From: Azolla caroliniana
Taxonomy: Eukaryota > Polypodiophyta
Length of the DNA stretch: 64,000 nt
Direction: 5' to 3'
NCBI GenBank assembly: GCA_043228905.1
Contig: JBHGNT010000013.1
Location: 15,314,001 to 15,378,000 of the forward strand
The notes below the pieces were generated by a model. It was given only the letters and a program-made list of their open reading frames with translations. It did not search any database and was not told where the DNA came from. The position numbers and the translations under genes are program-made. Below, one piece after another: positions 11,025 to 22,817 of this stretch. The number at the start of each line of letters is the position of its first letter. Within the stretch, counting starts at the first letter, position 1.

Positions 11025-12449
11025 ATGGCGTCTCACTCACACCTCTGCATCTCCCCTTTGGCCTCCTCTGCATTCAATCGCTCCTTCTTCCTCCTCCTCC
11101 TCTTCCTATTCTTCTTCTTCTTCTTCTCCCATCACGCTCTCGCTGAAGACGGTGAGTCACGTAAACCTCCTCTGTTTAAACAAGATCTGTTTTGCTTATA
11201 GCTAGTGCGAGATGCTATTCTAATGACTTTCACAGGAAAAGTATAGGTAATGAACTAATCGTGAGCGTTTTTAATCAAAATTGAGGGAATAAGCCTAGGC
11301 AAAAATGCGTTTGCAAGTCTGTCCAAGATAGGTATATAGTGACAATGATTCAGTCGATATCGATTAGATCTAACGAGAACATATCTGATAGATCCGAGCT
11401 ATTGAAGTATATAATGCGATATGCTTCAAAATGCATATTCCACAGGATATAGATAATGGAAGATATACAGTTTGGGTCCCAATTTGGATGGACATGGTTT
11501 CAAAGCTAGATCTAGGCCATGAATGTGGCTGTCTCTCACAAATTGAATGGCTATGGTTTTGAAGATAGATCTACGGTATCCATCTAATAAATGGGGTATC
11601 TCTGTGCTTGTGTCGGCCCCTTTCTCTTTGTTGCAAAGACATAATCAACAGTGTGGTGTACCCAAACAGGAACTTTTTTTTTCCTTAGAAAGATTTTCTT
11701 CAATAGTATTAAAAACAAACACGATCTTGGATTGTATTGCCTCTCTTTCTCTTTGTTGCTGGTAGTAAAACCTAATGGATCGGATCTTGATTGTATTGCC
11801 TGGTCTCTCTTCGTGAAAGAAAACCCTAGGATCAATGGTGTAATTTTGTCTCTCTTCATTGGAAGAAGGAAATCTTTTTTCATTTTTATGAATTGATTGT
11901 GGTGTATTAACATGTGCTGCAGCTGCATCACAAGTTCTGAAGGGGATCAATGACTACAGGCTCGGCGTCAACTTGAGCACCCTAGCATCGAACCCAGGGG
12001 CACAATGCGTTGCGAAGAAGATGCTCAACATCTACGATGGAACCGAGTGTAGCAACAGCACTGGGTTAGACACGACACTTGGGGAAGGGCCCGAGGACCC
12101 GAACTACTTGACCTACTTGTCGAGTTGTAATGTGAAGGCGAAGAGCGTGGTAAAAGGGGTCGTGTTGCCTAACTGTGTCCCGTCCTCAGCCTCGTCATCG
12201 GTCTCGGTGGCCGTACCCTATGCCGTGTCCAACTACACGCATGACGTGGCATCTTCGGGCGTGAATTCGAGTACCTATGTGTCTGCGGGAATTGCTAGCA
12301 CTTCTGATAACAAGTGGTTTGTCCTCATCCTCGCAACCAACACCTCGGATGGGGATTATAGCCAAGACTCTCCCACCTCCTCCTCTTCTTTGCTTCATTT
12401 TTCACTCCTCCTCCTCATTTCAACACCATTACTCGTTCTCTTCATGTAG
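11025..12449 (+). CDS. GPI-anchored protein, uncharacterised plant At5g19250/At3g06035-like family
   Basis: Two exons, 11,025-11,151 and 11,923-12,449, join in phase 1 across a 771-bp intron (donor G|GTGAGT, acceptor CTGCAG|CT) to give 217 residues. The N-terminus is a long signal peptide with a Leu/Phe core (residues about 20-36) ending ALAED. The mature part starts LKGINDYR and holds scattered Cys (QCVAKK, ECSNSTG, SSCNVK, PNCVP) and several N-glycosylation sequons (NLS, NST, NYT, NSS, NTS). The C-terminus is a Ser-rich stretch followed by a hydrophobic tail with no cytoplasmic part, the standard GPI-addition signal. Length and layout fit this plant family, whose biochemical role is unknown. 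The product should sit on the outer plasma membrane or in the wall. The start is the first ATG giving a signal peptide; the frame is open further upstream but lacks one. Confidence 0.85.
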
Positions 12450-14390
12450 CATTGAGTGTATCCTACATATTTGAGGACCCATCGGTCTTCTTTGCGTCAT
12501 CAATCATTCATTGTCACTTCCCTAACCTTGTGATGTTATCCATCCTCACTCTCCATCCGTCTATCAAGTACCCATTGTTCCATCTTACCATAATCCTACC
12601 ATTTGTAAGGACACTTTCTTCTTTGGCCCAGTGCTACCATTTTGTATGGACACTTTACATGAGGTATTTTCTTGTTTTGGAGATTGGTTTCTAACCCTCA
12701 TGTGTATGCTAATGCGACCTTCTTTCTTATGTGAAGGAATCAGAGATCCATTTCGAAATCTATTTGTATGTGAGCCTAACCATGACGAAATTTTGTTTCA
12801 TAATGTTACAAACCCTATAGTGAGTTGCGAATCATAGCTTTAGTTGTCACAAGGAATGGGTTGCAAAAATGAGCAAGAGGTCCAAACTGTTCTTTATTAA
12901 GGTTAGTTGGGTATGTTACGGATTAACAATAGGAACTTATGCATACAAACCAAGAGAGGGCATGCCATATCTATTAATCGTTAAGAATATGATTCTAGCT
13001 AAGATGGCTTATTCATGAGCATGGAGTTAATTGTTTGGCACATAGAAAGCATTTTTATATTTTGAAGAGAACCAATATACGTATAGAAATCTTGTTTGTG
13101 CATATTTTGACTTTAATATGGAAACGTTTGATGTGGATGTGCATGAAATGGTTCTTGATGTTGGTGTGGCGAAGAGATTTAATGATAAAAGATCAATGAT
13201 TTTGTGCTAGGATGACACATGTGCCTTCTAGCGCAGAACTCATTGTTTTTCTTTGTGACTCTTTAGTACAATTATTGGAAGTGTTGGCTAATGGAAGAAG
13301 TTAGTGATGTGTGATTGTCTTGTGACCAAAGTGGTGATCTAGAGGGTTGATTCCTTATGCTTACGGTAAAGGCCAACCATGGTCAACATTCTCCATCATT
13401 TGGTGAAGGGTGGTTTGCTCGACAAAGAGGGTGGCATACTTCTCTTTGATCACCTTGTTAATGTTAATCCGTCTTGGAGAACACCTTTGATTACCCCTCA
13501 TGAGTAATCGAGTCAAGGTATTGTGGTGCGAAGGAGAGTTGGGGTCACGATGTCCTATCGAGATCGTTAACCAAGTCGTTATGGGGTATACGACTTCCTG
13601 GGGCTGGCGATCGTTATTTAGACTGTCCTACTTGGGGTGGGATCACGACTAAGGAAATAAGAAGGATACGCTTCGGGATCGGCTACAACCGATCTTGATA
13701 TACGTCTTTTACACAAACCGAACTTGATATAGATATACATATATAACGAAATAGAGATGAGACAGAACATTGAAGTTACCCACAATATATATATATATAT
13801 ATATATATTCGATTAAAATGTAGGATACGAACATAGATTGACACATGCGTGATATTCGTCATATTCTCCATGCGTGACATTCTCAATATTCAAGAATACA
13901 AAATGGCCTTAAGAATATTTAAAAACCATTCGTTTTATAAAATAAATATACAAAAAATTAATTAATTAATTAATTTAAAAATAAATAAATTTAATTCACT
14001 AAAAAAAAGAACAATTATTCATTAATAAATTATAAAAATATGATTAGTATAAACTCTCCTTTCTAGTGTCAAATAAAAAAAGAGGAGAGTTTATGAACCT
14101 TTATTTTATTAAAATAACTGATTTTTTAATTTTAAAAAAACGAATATTTTTATATTTACTATGAAAACATGATTAATGTGAAGTCTCAATTTTAATGTCA
14201 AGTAAAAATATCCATAAATTTTGGGAAAAGAAAAGGTGAAGAACTAATGAACCTTTATTTTATTTTATTTATTTATTTAATAAAGAATCAAGATCTCCAA
14301 TGAAAATTTATTACTGTCAAGTCTCTCTCAACTCTCTATTTTATTATCCCCTTTTTATTGTCAAGTCCCTTTTTTTTTCTTAAGAAACTA
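12450..14390. other. 3' flank and AT-rich spacer, no gene supported
   Basis: It begins with the 3' untranslated region of the GPI protein gene. An (AT)n run lies at 13,787-13,809 and a TTAATTAATTAATTAATT run at about 13,959-13,976. ATGAACCTTTATTTTATT occurs twice (about 14,092 and 14,247) within diverged repeats of about 155 bp. The interval 13,500-13,740 is more GC-rich and could be an old retroelement end, but I found no partner repeat. Confidence 0.4.
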
Positions 14391-15870
14391 AAAGGAGGGA
14401 GTTCATCTCTTTGCTGCTTTTCTTGATTTATCGGCTCCTCTTGTATTTGCTTTTTGTTTCCAACTGTTGCCACTGGCTCGAGCGTGCGCTCTCGAGGGGC
14501 ATCTTCTCCTTCGTTTGTTGGCCTCAGTTGCATTTTCGGTCTGGAGTCGCTCCCGTTCGTAACGTTCTAAGTCGAGGGTGAGTTGCAACTAATCGTCCTC
14601 AAAGTCTTGAAGGAGTTTCTTGACTTCCTCGTTGTGTGTCTGGGCGAGGGAGGAGAATTCCTTGGTGAGGTCTTCTCGAAGCAGTTGGATGTTGTGCTCA
14701 TCCATCTCATAAAATCCTCGACCCTCCTTTTTGTGATTCTCATGATCGGTGTGGAATATTTGTAATTCGACCTCTTGGGCCGACCACGCGTTTCATCCGT
14801 GCGATAGAACTTCGTCAATCCGCGAGTAGAAGCGTTGCCGATGCTTGGTTATTAAAGCTTTAATCCGAATTTTGCTCATCTCGCTTTGCGCTCGGAATTC
14901 CTGTAGACCCCTGGTGAAGTTAACATGTTGGGCGTATATGGCTTCCATTTGAGCCCTCATTTCCTTATGTCGGTCCTTGCAGTGGTCGCGTTCTTGTTGT
15001 TGTTGCGTTAATCAAAACTCAGCTTCCGCAATGGCATTGCAGATATAGGTGAGTTCGTGTTGATATGTCTCAATTTCGTCGCGTTGTAATCGATCGCAAA
15101 TTTGGAGATTGAGCATCTGTTGGTGGTATCGATTGAACTCGACCAACAACATGTCGTGTTCCATCTACAGCTGTCGGTACTGCTCTTGTGCATCTCAGAG
15201 AGCTTGCTTATGTTCTTCAAGGGTAGCCTTAAGCAATCGTTGGAAGCCCTCCTCTATCGTTTTTATTGCTCCGGCCATCCAATCCGCTTGTGCCCAAAGA
15301 GTCGTGGCGCTATGTTCCTCTTTGACGCGCATGGGCTCGTCCGTTTGTTGTCGTTGTTCTCGAAGGCAACTATTGCTTGCTCCTCGTGCGTTTGAAGGGC
15401 TTTGTTGTATTCCTTCGCCTTCTCCTTTAAGGTTGTGTCGAATTGTGCTTGCATCTTGACTTCTCGGTGTTGGGCATGTTGGAGGGTTGCGTGGAGTGCC
15501 TCAATTTCAGCGAGGGTTATGTCGTATCGTTCCTTGGCCTTCACGATCACCGTCGTTTGTACTGCTAGACTTTCAACGAGGTTGTCCTAAGTAGTGGTGT
15601 TTGCAGTAGTTGATAACATGGGCAGGGCCTCTCGTGTGATGGTTTTGGCTTGAGTGAGGAGAGTGTTCGAAGCATCGGTCGGAGCCGTCGGGGGCGTCAA
15701 TGGGAATGGTGGTGATGGCGGGTTGTTCGGCTTGACCTCACCTTCTCTTTCCCGGAACTAGCGTTCGAGTTTGGATATTCTAGCTTCCGATCCTTGCTAG
15801 AGCTCCGTGGCCTGTTTGGCTTGTCTTGGACGACCACTGTCGTGAAAATCCGTCACTATGTGCGCATCGT
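14390..15870 (-). pseudogene. Degenerate ORF for a long coiled-coil, gag-like protein
   Basis: Reading leftward, the translation starts near a Pro-rich region and becomes an extended Glu/Gln/Lys/Ala-rich coiled coil (segments such as KERYDITLAEIEALHATLQH, LQEFRAQSEMSKIRIKALI, EEVKKLLQDFEDD, LQLTLDLERYERERLQTE). It is broken by at least five stops and one or more frameshifts. The base composition is richer in GC than the flanks. No protease or reverse-transcriptase signature follows. I read it as a dead gag-like or uncharacterised coiled-coil ORF of a retroelement. A decayed host gene is possible. Confidence 0.45.
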
Positions 15871-15935
15871 GAGGCGGAACCGCCGGGGTTATGGACGGGA
15901 AGGAAATAGGGCTCACACGCACAACACAAGGAAGG

Positions 15936-16039
15936 CTTACACAAACAAGGCACGAGTATTCGAACGTGTTTGTGAAAAGGAGAGGTGCATGGGCAAGCCC
16001 AAATCAACCCCTAGTAACAAGGCGAACGAATGCACGTGA
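15936..16039. repeat. Partial copy of the 110-bp repeat left of the Copia insertion
   Basis: It shares GGAAGGCTTACACA and AGAGGTGCATGGGCAAGCCC with the two copies at 21,736-21,965 on the other side of the retrotransposon. The Copia element therefore landed inside a pre-existing tandem array. Confidence 0.7.
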
Positions 16040-16798
16040 TGTTAGGAAACAGGTCCCTCCGGATGGGAAGTGAGCAAAACCGGATGTGGCATACCCGGCA
16101 ACGGAAGACCTGGTGAGAACCGGATGTGGCATACTCGGCAACGGAAGACCCGGTGAGAACCGGATGTGGCATACCCGGCAAGGAAGACCCGGTGAGAACC
16201 GGATGTGGCATACCCGGCAAGGAAGACCCGGTGAGAACCGGATGTGGCTTACCCGGCAACGGAAGACCCGGTGAGAACCGGATGTGGCGTACCCGGCAAC
16301 GGAAGACCCGGCGAGAACCGGTTGTTGCAGGCCCGGTGAGAACCTCTCATCGGATGGAAGGGACATATATGTAAATATGTTCCAGAGAGCCCACTGGGGC
16401 TATATTTGTAAATAGCCTAAAAGTCATATTAGTATAAATATGACTTAAGGCAAACTTAATGTAGATGATAGAGTTGTTGGTGCAACCTCCGTACAGTGTG
16501 TAAGAGAGAGAGAGAGAGAGAGCGACATACAGAGATTGTGTATATGTTGTAACCACCGTGAGGCGAAGATTGTGAGCAAGAGGTCGTTGCCTCTGTGCTC
16601 CCTATTGTATATTGTAACATAGTGATAGTTTGCAGTCTGTGGACTATCGTGGTTTTTTTCCCGTGTTTGGGTTTTCCACGTAAACATCTTGTGTACTCTT
16701 CTCTTTACTGTGTCGTGCATACATTACCCGTTTTTCTGTGTTTGATCCTAAACTCGGTTGTGGCTGAGCATTGTTTTCGTGAGCGTGTAGTCCTTACA
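16040..16798 (+). repeat. 5' LTR of copia-1 with 40-bp tandem repeats
   Basis: The U3 part holds six tandem 39-40-bp units (each with CCGGATGTGGC and GGAAGACCCGGTGAG) from about 16,080 to 16,310, plus a degenerate last one. A TATA box (TATAAATA) lies at about 16,433, followed by a (GA)n run at 16,503-16,522. The tandem units probably act as a promoter/enhancer array, as in other plant LTRs, but this is inferred. Minus-strand frames through the array are artefacts: three 40-bp units make 120 bp, so a frame can stay open. Confidence 0.9.
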
Positions 16799-16801
16799 AA
16801 C

Positions 16802-16812
16802 TGGTATCAGAG
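16802..16812 (+). other. Primer-binding site of copia-1
   Basis: TGGTATCAGAG starts 3 bp after the 5' LTR. It is complementary to the 3' end of initiator methionine tRNA, the usual plant Copia primer. Confidence 0.9.
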
Positions 16813-16829
16813 TGAGACGACACAGAAAA

Positions 16830-17930
16830 ATGGACGATTCGTTGGGAGGCATGTTCAAGCTCACCGGCTCCAACTATTCAGTGTGGAAGTCGAAGATGAG
16901 GGACATGCTCGTGGTTAAAGATCTTTGGTTGTCGGTTCAGTTCAGGGACAAGAGACCGGACAAAATCGATGCCGCGATATGGGAGGTGATGCACATGAAG
17001 ACAACGGCGTACATACGGTGCTTCATTGATATGAGTCTATACAACAACTTCAATGAAGAGAGCAAGGCTCATGAGCTCTGGGAGAAGATCGACATTATGT
17101 TTCAGAACAAAAATGTTGTTAATCAGGTTTCGGTATTTCGGAAGCTAGTAAGACTCCAGTACCAAGATGGCTCCAGCATGGTGGAGCACATGAATGCCTT
17201 CCAGGGGCTGATTCACCAGGCAACATCATTGGAAGTACCTCTCGGCGATGAGGTACTAGCACTACTCCTGCTCGGTTCCCTCCCAGATAGCTGGGAGACG
17301 TTGGTTGTCACTTTGGGCAACGCCGGGCCAGAAGAGAAATGGTTATCCCTATCAAGAGTGAAGTCGAGCTTGCTAGATGAAGAGGCATGTCAGAAAGATA
17401 AGGATACGAGCTCCGACTCCAAAGCGCTCCTTACCGAATCGGAACACAGAAGACAAAGGAACTGTAGTCCCCAGAACCGGGAGAAGTCGGGGACACGGTC
17501 AAAGTCAAGGGGGAGGCCTACATGCTTCTATTGCGGCAAGCTGGGACACTTCCAGAAGAACTATCGGCATTTCCGAAAAGACAAGGAAACCGATGGTACC
17601 AATTCGAAGCGGACACCGGACCGGAACGGTAAAGACCGGAGGGGAACAGACCGGAAGGGAACGATGGCAATCGCGGCAAGTGAAGAAGAGTTGATGCTCA
17701 TAACTGAGGAGAGTGAGTTGAACCTTGTCGATGATGAGACAACGTGGGTTGTTGATTCCGGAGCGTCGTTCCACCTTACCCCGGACCGTAAATACTTCTC
17801 ATCCTACACACCCGGTGATCACGGCTGTGTCCGGATGGGGAATGAAGGTACATGCCGAATTGTTGGCATAGGAGACGTGTGGTTGACAACCCCAACCAAC
17901 CGTATGCAAGTTGCTGCTGAAGGATGTCTG
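16830..17930 (+). pseudogene. copia-1 gag and protease region
   Basis: The frame opens at ATG 16,830 with the Copia capsid pattern (FKLTGSNYSVWKSKMRDML, LPDSWETLVVTL). A zinc knuckle follows at about 17,521 (CFYCGKLGHFQKNY), but its last Cys is replaced by Tyr, so metal binding should be impaired. The aspartic protease signature WVVDSGASFHLTP is at about 17,745-17,785. Near 17,905-17,930 the reading shifts frame: downstream homology continues as RLNLISAGRLDDEGY in the frame of the integrase. The original frame instead ends at 17,981 in unrelated residues. gag-pol was therefore one polyprotein ORF, now broken. Confidence 0.85.
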
Positions 17931-20062
17931 ACACGTTCCGGAGGTCCGACTGAACCTGATATCAGCCGGTCGGCTAGATGATGAAGGCTACACGGGTAGC
18001 ATCCGGAACGGTGTTATGAAGTTCAGCAAAGGGAGCCTGATTGTGGCTCGGGCCCGGAAGGTCAACACATTGTACCTGATGAATGCCTGGTTATGCCTGG
18101 AAGAAGTGAACGTGGCTTCCGACACTGCCGGTGAGTTGTGGCACAAGAGGCTGTGTCACATGAGTGAGAAGGGGATGAAGAGGCTTGCAGATGACAACCT
18201 CATTCCAGTGAAGAACGTGCACTTGGAGAAGTGCACTGATTATCTGGCCGGTAAACAAAACCGAACCTCCTTCCGATCGAGGCCACCGATGAGACGTAAT
18301 GCACCACTGGAGTTGGTGCATACTGATGTGTGTCAAGTGGACACGAAGTCACATGCAGGATCGCAATACTTCGTGACATTCATAAATGACCACAGCCGGA
18401 AGCTGTGGGCCACACTGTTGAAGACGAAGGATGAGGTGTTATCTGTCTTCAAAGAGCTCCACGCGAGAGTGGAAAGAGAAACCGGTCGGAAGCTGAAGGC
18501 GGTTCGAGCAGATAACGGAGGAGAATACTGGGGGCAGTTCGAGGAGTACTGCCGCTCGAAGGGAATCCGGCTCGAATTTACCATGCCGAAGACGCCTGAA
18601 CTAAACGGGCTGGCTGAGAGGATGAACCAGACCATAATGGAGAGGGTTCGGAGTATGCTGGCGCATGCAAAATTACCCAAGAAGTTTTGGGCTGAGGCAC
18701 TGTCGACGGCGACATACGTGATAAACAAATCACCCTCAGCACCCTTGGACGGAGACATGCCACAGAGAGTATGGACCGGTAAGGAAGTGTCCTACCGGCA
18801 TCTGAAGGTGTTCAGGTGTCTCGCATACGTGCATGTTGGTAAGGACCGGAGATGAAAGTTGGATCCAAAGACCCGACCATGCATATTCCTCGGTTACGAC
18901 GATGATGAGTTCAACTACCGAGTGTGGAACCTGGGCGACAAGAAGGTATTCCGGAGTCGAGATATTATCTTCATGGAGGACAAGACGCTCGTCGACTGGG
19001 AGTCGGAGAAAAAGATAATGAACTCCAAGTCGACCAGTAAGGATCGATTCTACGATGAGCAGACCCAACCGACAAGAGATCGGTTAGCACTCGATGAACT
19101 AGCTGGTGACGGTAAGGAGAGAAGACAGGCCGAAGAAGAAGGAATAGGTGAAACTGGAACTGGCCAAGACCCCGAATTGGATGAAGAACAAATAGAGGAG
19201 CTAGTTGCCGAAAGCCAAAGACAGAGATATCCTCTCAGAGAGAGAAGGCCCCCCCAGAGATTTCCAGATGCAGAGCATGTGCTGCTAACCGATGAGGGGG
19301 AGCCAGAAAGCTTCGAGGAAGCTAAAAGTGACGCCCATAGCCGCAAATGGTTAAGTGCCATGCAGGATGAGATGGATTCCCTGCATGAGAACCATACGTA
19401 TGAATTGGTGGAGTTGTCGAAAGGAAAGCGGGCACTCCGAAACAAGTGGGTGTACAAGTTGAAATCGGGAGATGCCGATAACCCCCCGAGATACAAAGCC
19501 AGGATCGTGGTGAAGGGGTTCCAGCAGAAGAAGGGCGTGGACTTCGACAAGATATTTTCCCCGGTAGTAAAGATGACCTCCATCCGGACGGTGCTGAGTA
19601 TAGCGGCAAGCATGAACCTCGAGGTAGAGCAGTTGGACGTGAAGACGACATTCCTTCACGGTGACCTCGAAGAGGAGAACTACATGCAGCAACCGGAAGG
19701 ATTCATGGAGAAAGGGAAGGAGCACCTGGTTTGTCGGTTGAAGAAGAGCTTGTACGGATTGAAGCAGGCTCCTCGACAATGGTACCGAAAGTTCGACTCC
19801 TTCATGACCGATCAAGGATACCACAAGACGCAGGCCGATCACTGCATGTTTGTGAAGAAGTTCGAAGGAGGTGACTTCCTGATACTCCTTCTGTATGTGG
19901 ATGACATGTTGATCGTCGGACAGGACCAAGCCAAAATACGAATGTTGAAGAAGGCTCTCAACCGAACTCTCGCAATGAAAGACTTGGGTCCGGCAAGACA
20001 GATGTTGGGGATGTATATCATCCGGAACTGGCCAAAGAAGCAATTGTGGTTGTCACAGAGAG
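17931..20062 (+). pseudogene. copia-1 integrase and reverse transcriptase
   Basis: In one frame, interrupted by a TGA at 18,853-18,855, come the integrase zinc-binding region (WHKRLCH at 18,138, with the second Cys of the CxxC pair changed to Tyr in CTDYLAGK), the catalytic core (HTDV, RADNGGEY, then the Glu of NGLAERMN) and the GKEVSYRHLKVFRCLAY region. After the linker comes reverse transcriptase with KARIVVKGFQQKKGVDF, DVKTTFLHGDLEEE and the catalytic YVDDM at 19,894-19,905. A frameshift near 20,063 ends this frame's homology. The lost Cys and the nonsense codon make the products non-functional. Confidence 0.9.
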
Positions 20063-20068
20063 AAGTAC

Positions 20069-20872
20069 GTGACAAAGGTGCTTCAGCGGTTCAACATGTC
20101 AGACGCGAAACCGGTCAGATCGACACTTCCGGCAAACTGCAGATTATCCGGTAAGCAAAGCCCGAAGACGAAAGCAGAGAAGGCAGATATGATGAAGGTG
20201 CCATATGCCTCTGCCGTCAGGAGCTTAATGTACGCAATGGTGTGTACTCGACCGGATATTGGATACGCAGTCAGAGTGGTGAGCCGGTTTATGAGCAATC
20301 TCGGCAAGGAGCACTAGAACGCGGTCAAATGGATACTTTGGTACTTGAAGGGCACTTCAAATATATGTCTCCGATTCGGCTCCGGTAAAACTCAACTTGA
20401 CGGTTTTACCGATTCGGATATGTCAGCTGATGTGGATACCAGCTGGTCTACATCCGGGTATGAAATGACATATGCAGGGGGAGCTGTTTCGTGGGAGTTG
20501 AGGCTGCAGAAGACGGTTGCATTGTCAACCATGGAGGCGGAGTACATGGTGGCTGTTGAAGCTGGCAAGGAAATATTATGGATGAAGGACTTCATCAGAG
20601 AGCTCGGTATCCGGCAAGATGAATACCGACTCTATTGTGACAATCAAACTGCCATCCACCTTTCTAAGAATGCAATGTACCATTCCAGGATGAAGCATAT
20701 CCAACGTAGGTATCACTGGATCCGGGAGCGAGTAGAAGATCGAGAGTTCGCGTTGACGAAGATCCACACGGCCGAGAACGGGTCAGATATGCTGACTAAA
20801 GTACTGATACCCGACAAGCTGGATGCATGTCGGAAGCGGATCAGACTAGTAAAACATCCCATGCCGGAGTGA
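20069..20872 (+). pseudogene. copia-1 end of reverse transcriptase and RNase H
   Basis: After the frameshift the translation continues with the RT end (VLQRFNMSDAKPV, YASAVRSLMYAMVCTRPDI) and RNase H (FTDSDMSAD, VALSTMEAEYM, LYCDNQTAIHLSKN, MLTK), ending at a TGA 20,870-20,872 just before the polypurine tract. An in-frame TAG at 20,315-20,317 replaces the Trp expected in the EHW-NAVKW motif. That is a G-to-A change, equivalent to C-to-T on the opposite strand in CAG context. Confidence 0.85.
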
Positions 20873-20882
20873 AGGGGGAGTT

Positions 20883-21676
20883 TGTTAGGAAACAGGTCCC
20901 TCCGGATGGGAAGTGAGCAGAACCGGATGTGGCATACCCGGCAACGGAAGACCCGGTGAGAACTAGATGTGGCATACCTGGCAACGGAAGACCCGGTGAG
21001 AATCGAACGTGGCATACCCGGCAACGAAAGACTCGGTGAGAACCGGATGTGGCGTACCCGGCAATGGAAGACCCGGTGAGAACCAGATGTGGCATACTCG
21101 ACAACGGAAGACCCGATGAGAACCAGATGTGGCGTACCCGGCAACGGAAGACCCGGTGAGAACCGGATGTGGCATACCCGGCAATGGAAGACTTGGTGAG
21201 AACCGGATGTTGCAGGCCCGGTGAGAACCTCTCATCGGATGGAAGGGACAATATGTAAATATGTTCCAGAGAGCTCACTGGGGCTATATTTGTAAATAGC
21301 CCGAAAGTCATATTAGTATAAATATGACCTAGGGCAAACTTAATGTAGATGATAGAGTTGTTGGTGCAACCTCTGTACAATGCGTAAGAGAGAGAGAGCG
21401 CGACATATAGAGATTGTGTCTATGTTGTAACCTCTGTGAGGCGAAGATTGTGAGCAAGAGGTCGTTGCCTCTGTGCTCCCTATTGTATATTGTAACATAG
21501 TGATAGTTTGCAGTCTGTGGACTGTTGTGGTTTTTTTCCCGTGTTTGGGTTTTCCACGTAAACATCCTGTGTACTCTTCTCTTTACTGTGTCGTGCGTAC
21601 ATTACCCGTTTTTTTGTGTTTGATCCTAGACTCGGTTGTGGCTGAGCGTTGTTTTCGTGAGTGTGTAGTCCTTACA
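20883..21676 (+). repeat. 3' LTR of copia-1
   Basis: It matches the 5' LTR but carries seven full 40-bp units (starting about every 40 bp from 20,922 to 21,162) against six, plus scattered substitutions inside the array. The TATA box lies at about 21,317. Its GA run is much shorter than in the 5' copy. Confidence 0.9.
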
Positions 21677-21735
21677 CGTGAGGAAGGCTTACACACGGAC
21701 ACATGAGGAAAAGGCTTACTTACACACATGAGAGA

Positions 21736-21965
21736 CAAAGTTTCGAATGCCTTTGTGAAAAGAGAGGTGCATGGGCAAGCCCAAACGCTCCCTTGTTACA
21801 AGACACGTGAACAAATAAGAACAAATGACAATAACATATAAGATATGTAAGTTTGAATGCCTTTGTGAAAAGAGATGTGCGTGGGCAAGCCCGAAACGCT
21901 CCCTTGTCACAAGACACACAAACAAATAAGCACAAATGACGATAACATATAAGACATGTAGGTGA
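21736..21965. repeat. Two tandem copies of a 110-bp unit (insertion target of copia-1)
   Basis: CCTTTGTGAAAAGAGA recurs at 21,750 and 21,860, and the copies are about 90% alike (GGGCAAGCCC, GCTCCCTTGT, ACAAATAAG). A partial third copy lies at the far side of the inserted element (15,936-16,039). Confidence 0.85.
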
Positions 21966-22810
21966 AACCAAACATAATTTAGTTTATTACAATATAATAG
22001 ATTCTTTTATAAAATAAGAATAAATTTTACAACGGGTTTGATATGAATATGAGAGATAGTTTATAAAGGAATGGGGAAGAGAGGTGGAGTAAAGAAGAGA
22101 GTGGAATATAGAAGAAGGTGATTCTTTGTTGATGATGCCTCTCAATGTTGTTGATTCTTCTTCTTTTGCCTTCCAATTGAGTAGAGCTTCCACATTCCTT
22201 CTCCCTCCCCCCCTTCTTCATTAGAATAGGCTCTTTTTTATAGGTTTAGGATTGCTTGCCTTTTTCCCCTAAGAAAAAGCTTGTCTATATGAGTCGACTT
22301 TTCTTTTCCTCACTATTTCTATTTTCTAGCCCCAAATTTCACATGCAAGATATTCTTGGAAAGCTCTTTGGGTTAGCTTTTGTATGCATCTTTTCTTTTC
22401 TAATTTGGACATTTGACGAGGAAATTATGAGTTTTTTTCTCTATTGTGCTCATATCCACGCGTGCTTTTTTTTCTCTCTCCATCTTTTTCTCTACTTCTC
22501 TACTTTTGAAAACTGCCTCTAACTTAATATTCATCATTATTTATTGTAAGGTTCAATCCTTAGACCTTTTATTTATAAGGAATTATCTTTGGCAAAATGA
22601 AAAAGTAATTTTTGCTACCAATAAAGTTGACTTCACAATACTAGTTTATTTAAACTACTATTTTGCTTCTTTTCGAGGGCGGTTTCACACTGTGTTAGAA
22701 ACATCACGACACCGCCACCAGCTTGTTGGGTGCGACAACCATCTGCAAGTCATCCACTGTGGTGCGGACCCTTTCCTTCTCGTTGCTGTGATGTTTCACA
22801 TGATGATGCT
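21966..22810. other. AT-rich spacer between repeat array and degenerate ORF
   Basis: No gene is supported. On the minus strand CCTTTATAAAC (about 22,060) resembles a TATA box. This would suit a promoter or LTR reading leftward, but no matching second copy was found. Confidence 0.3.
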
Positions 22811-22817
22811 TCTTGGA

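Larger units (their letters stand above)
16040..21676 (+). mobile_element. Full-length Ty1/copia LTR retrotransposon (copia-1), inactivated
   Basis: The element is bounded by CGTGA target duplications (16,035-16,039 and 21,677-21,681), begins TGTTAGG and ends CCTTACA. LTRs are 16,040-16,798 (759 bp) and 20,883-21,676 (794 bp). The primer-binding site TGGTATCAGAG (16,802) fits initiator-Met tRNA and the polypurine tract GAAGGGGGAG is at 20,871. Domain order is gag, protease, integrase, reverse transcriptase, RNase H, which defines Copia. Two frameshifts and two in-frame stops disable it. The gag and LTR style suggest a Tork/TNT1-like lineage, which is an inference. Confidence 0.95.

Noticed and set aside
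11584-11950. Minus-strand ORFs of about 100-115 codons in the GPI-protein gene intron
   Set aside because: They lie in a T-rich intron, show no domain, and the sense gene explains the locus.
16040-16340. CRISPR-like regular array
   Set aside because: The 40-bp units are contiguous with no unique spacers and lie inside an LTR of a plant retrotransposon.
16004-16366. Minus-strand ORFs of 82-120 codons with a repeated His-Ile-Arg-Phe-Ser-Pro-Gly pattern in the copia-1 LTRs (also 20,713-21,380)
   Set aside because: They follow the 40-bp LTR array. Three units make 120 bp, so a frame stays open by periodicity. Not a repeat protein gene.
17505-20307. Several long minus-strand ORFs (up to 230 codons) across copia-1
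   Set aside because: Complete overlap with the plus-strand gag-pol coding region, whose domains are clear. They are mirror frames of GC-rich coding sequence.
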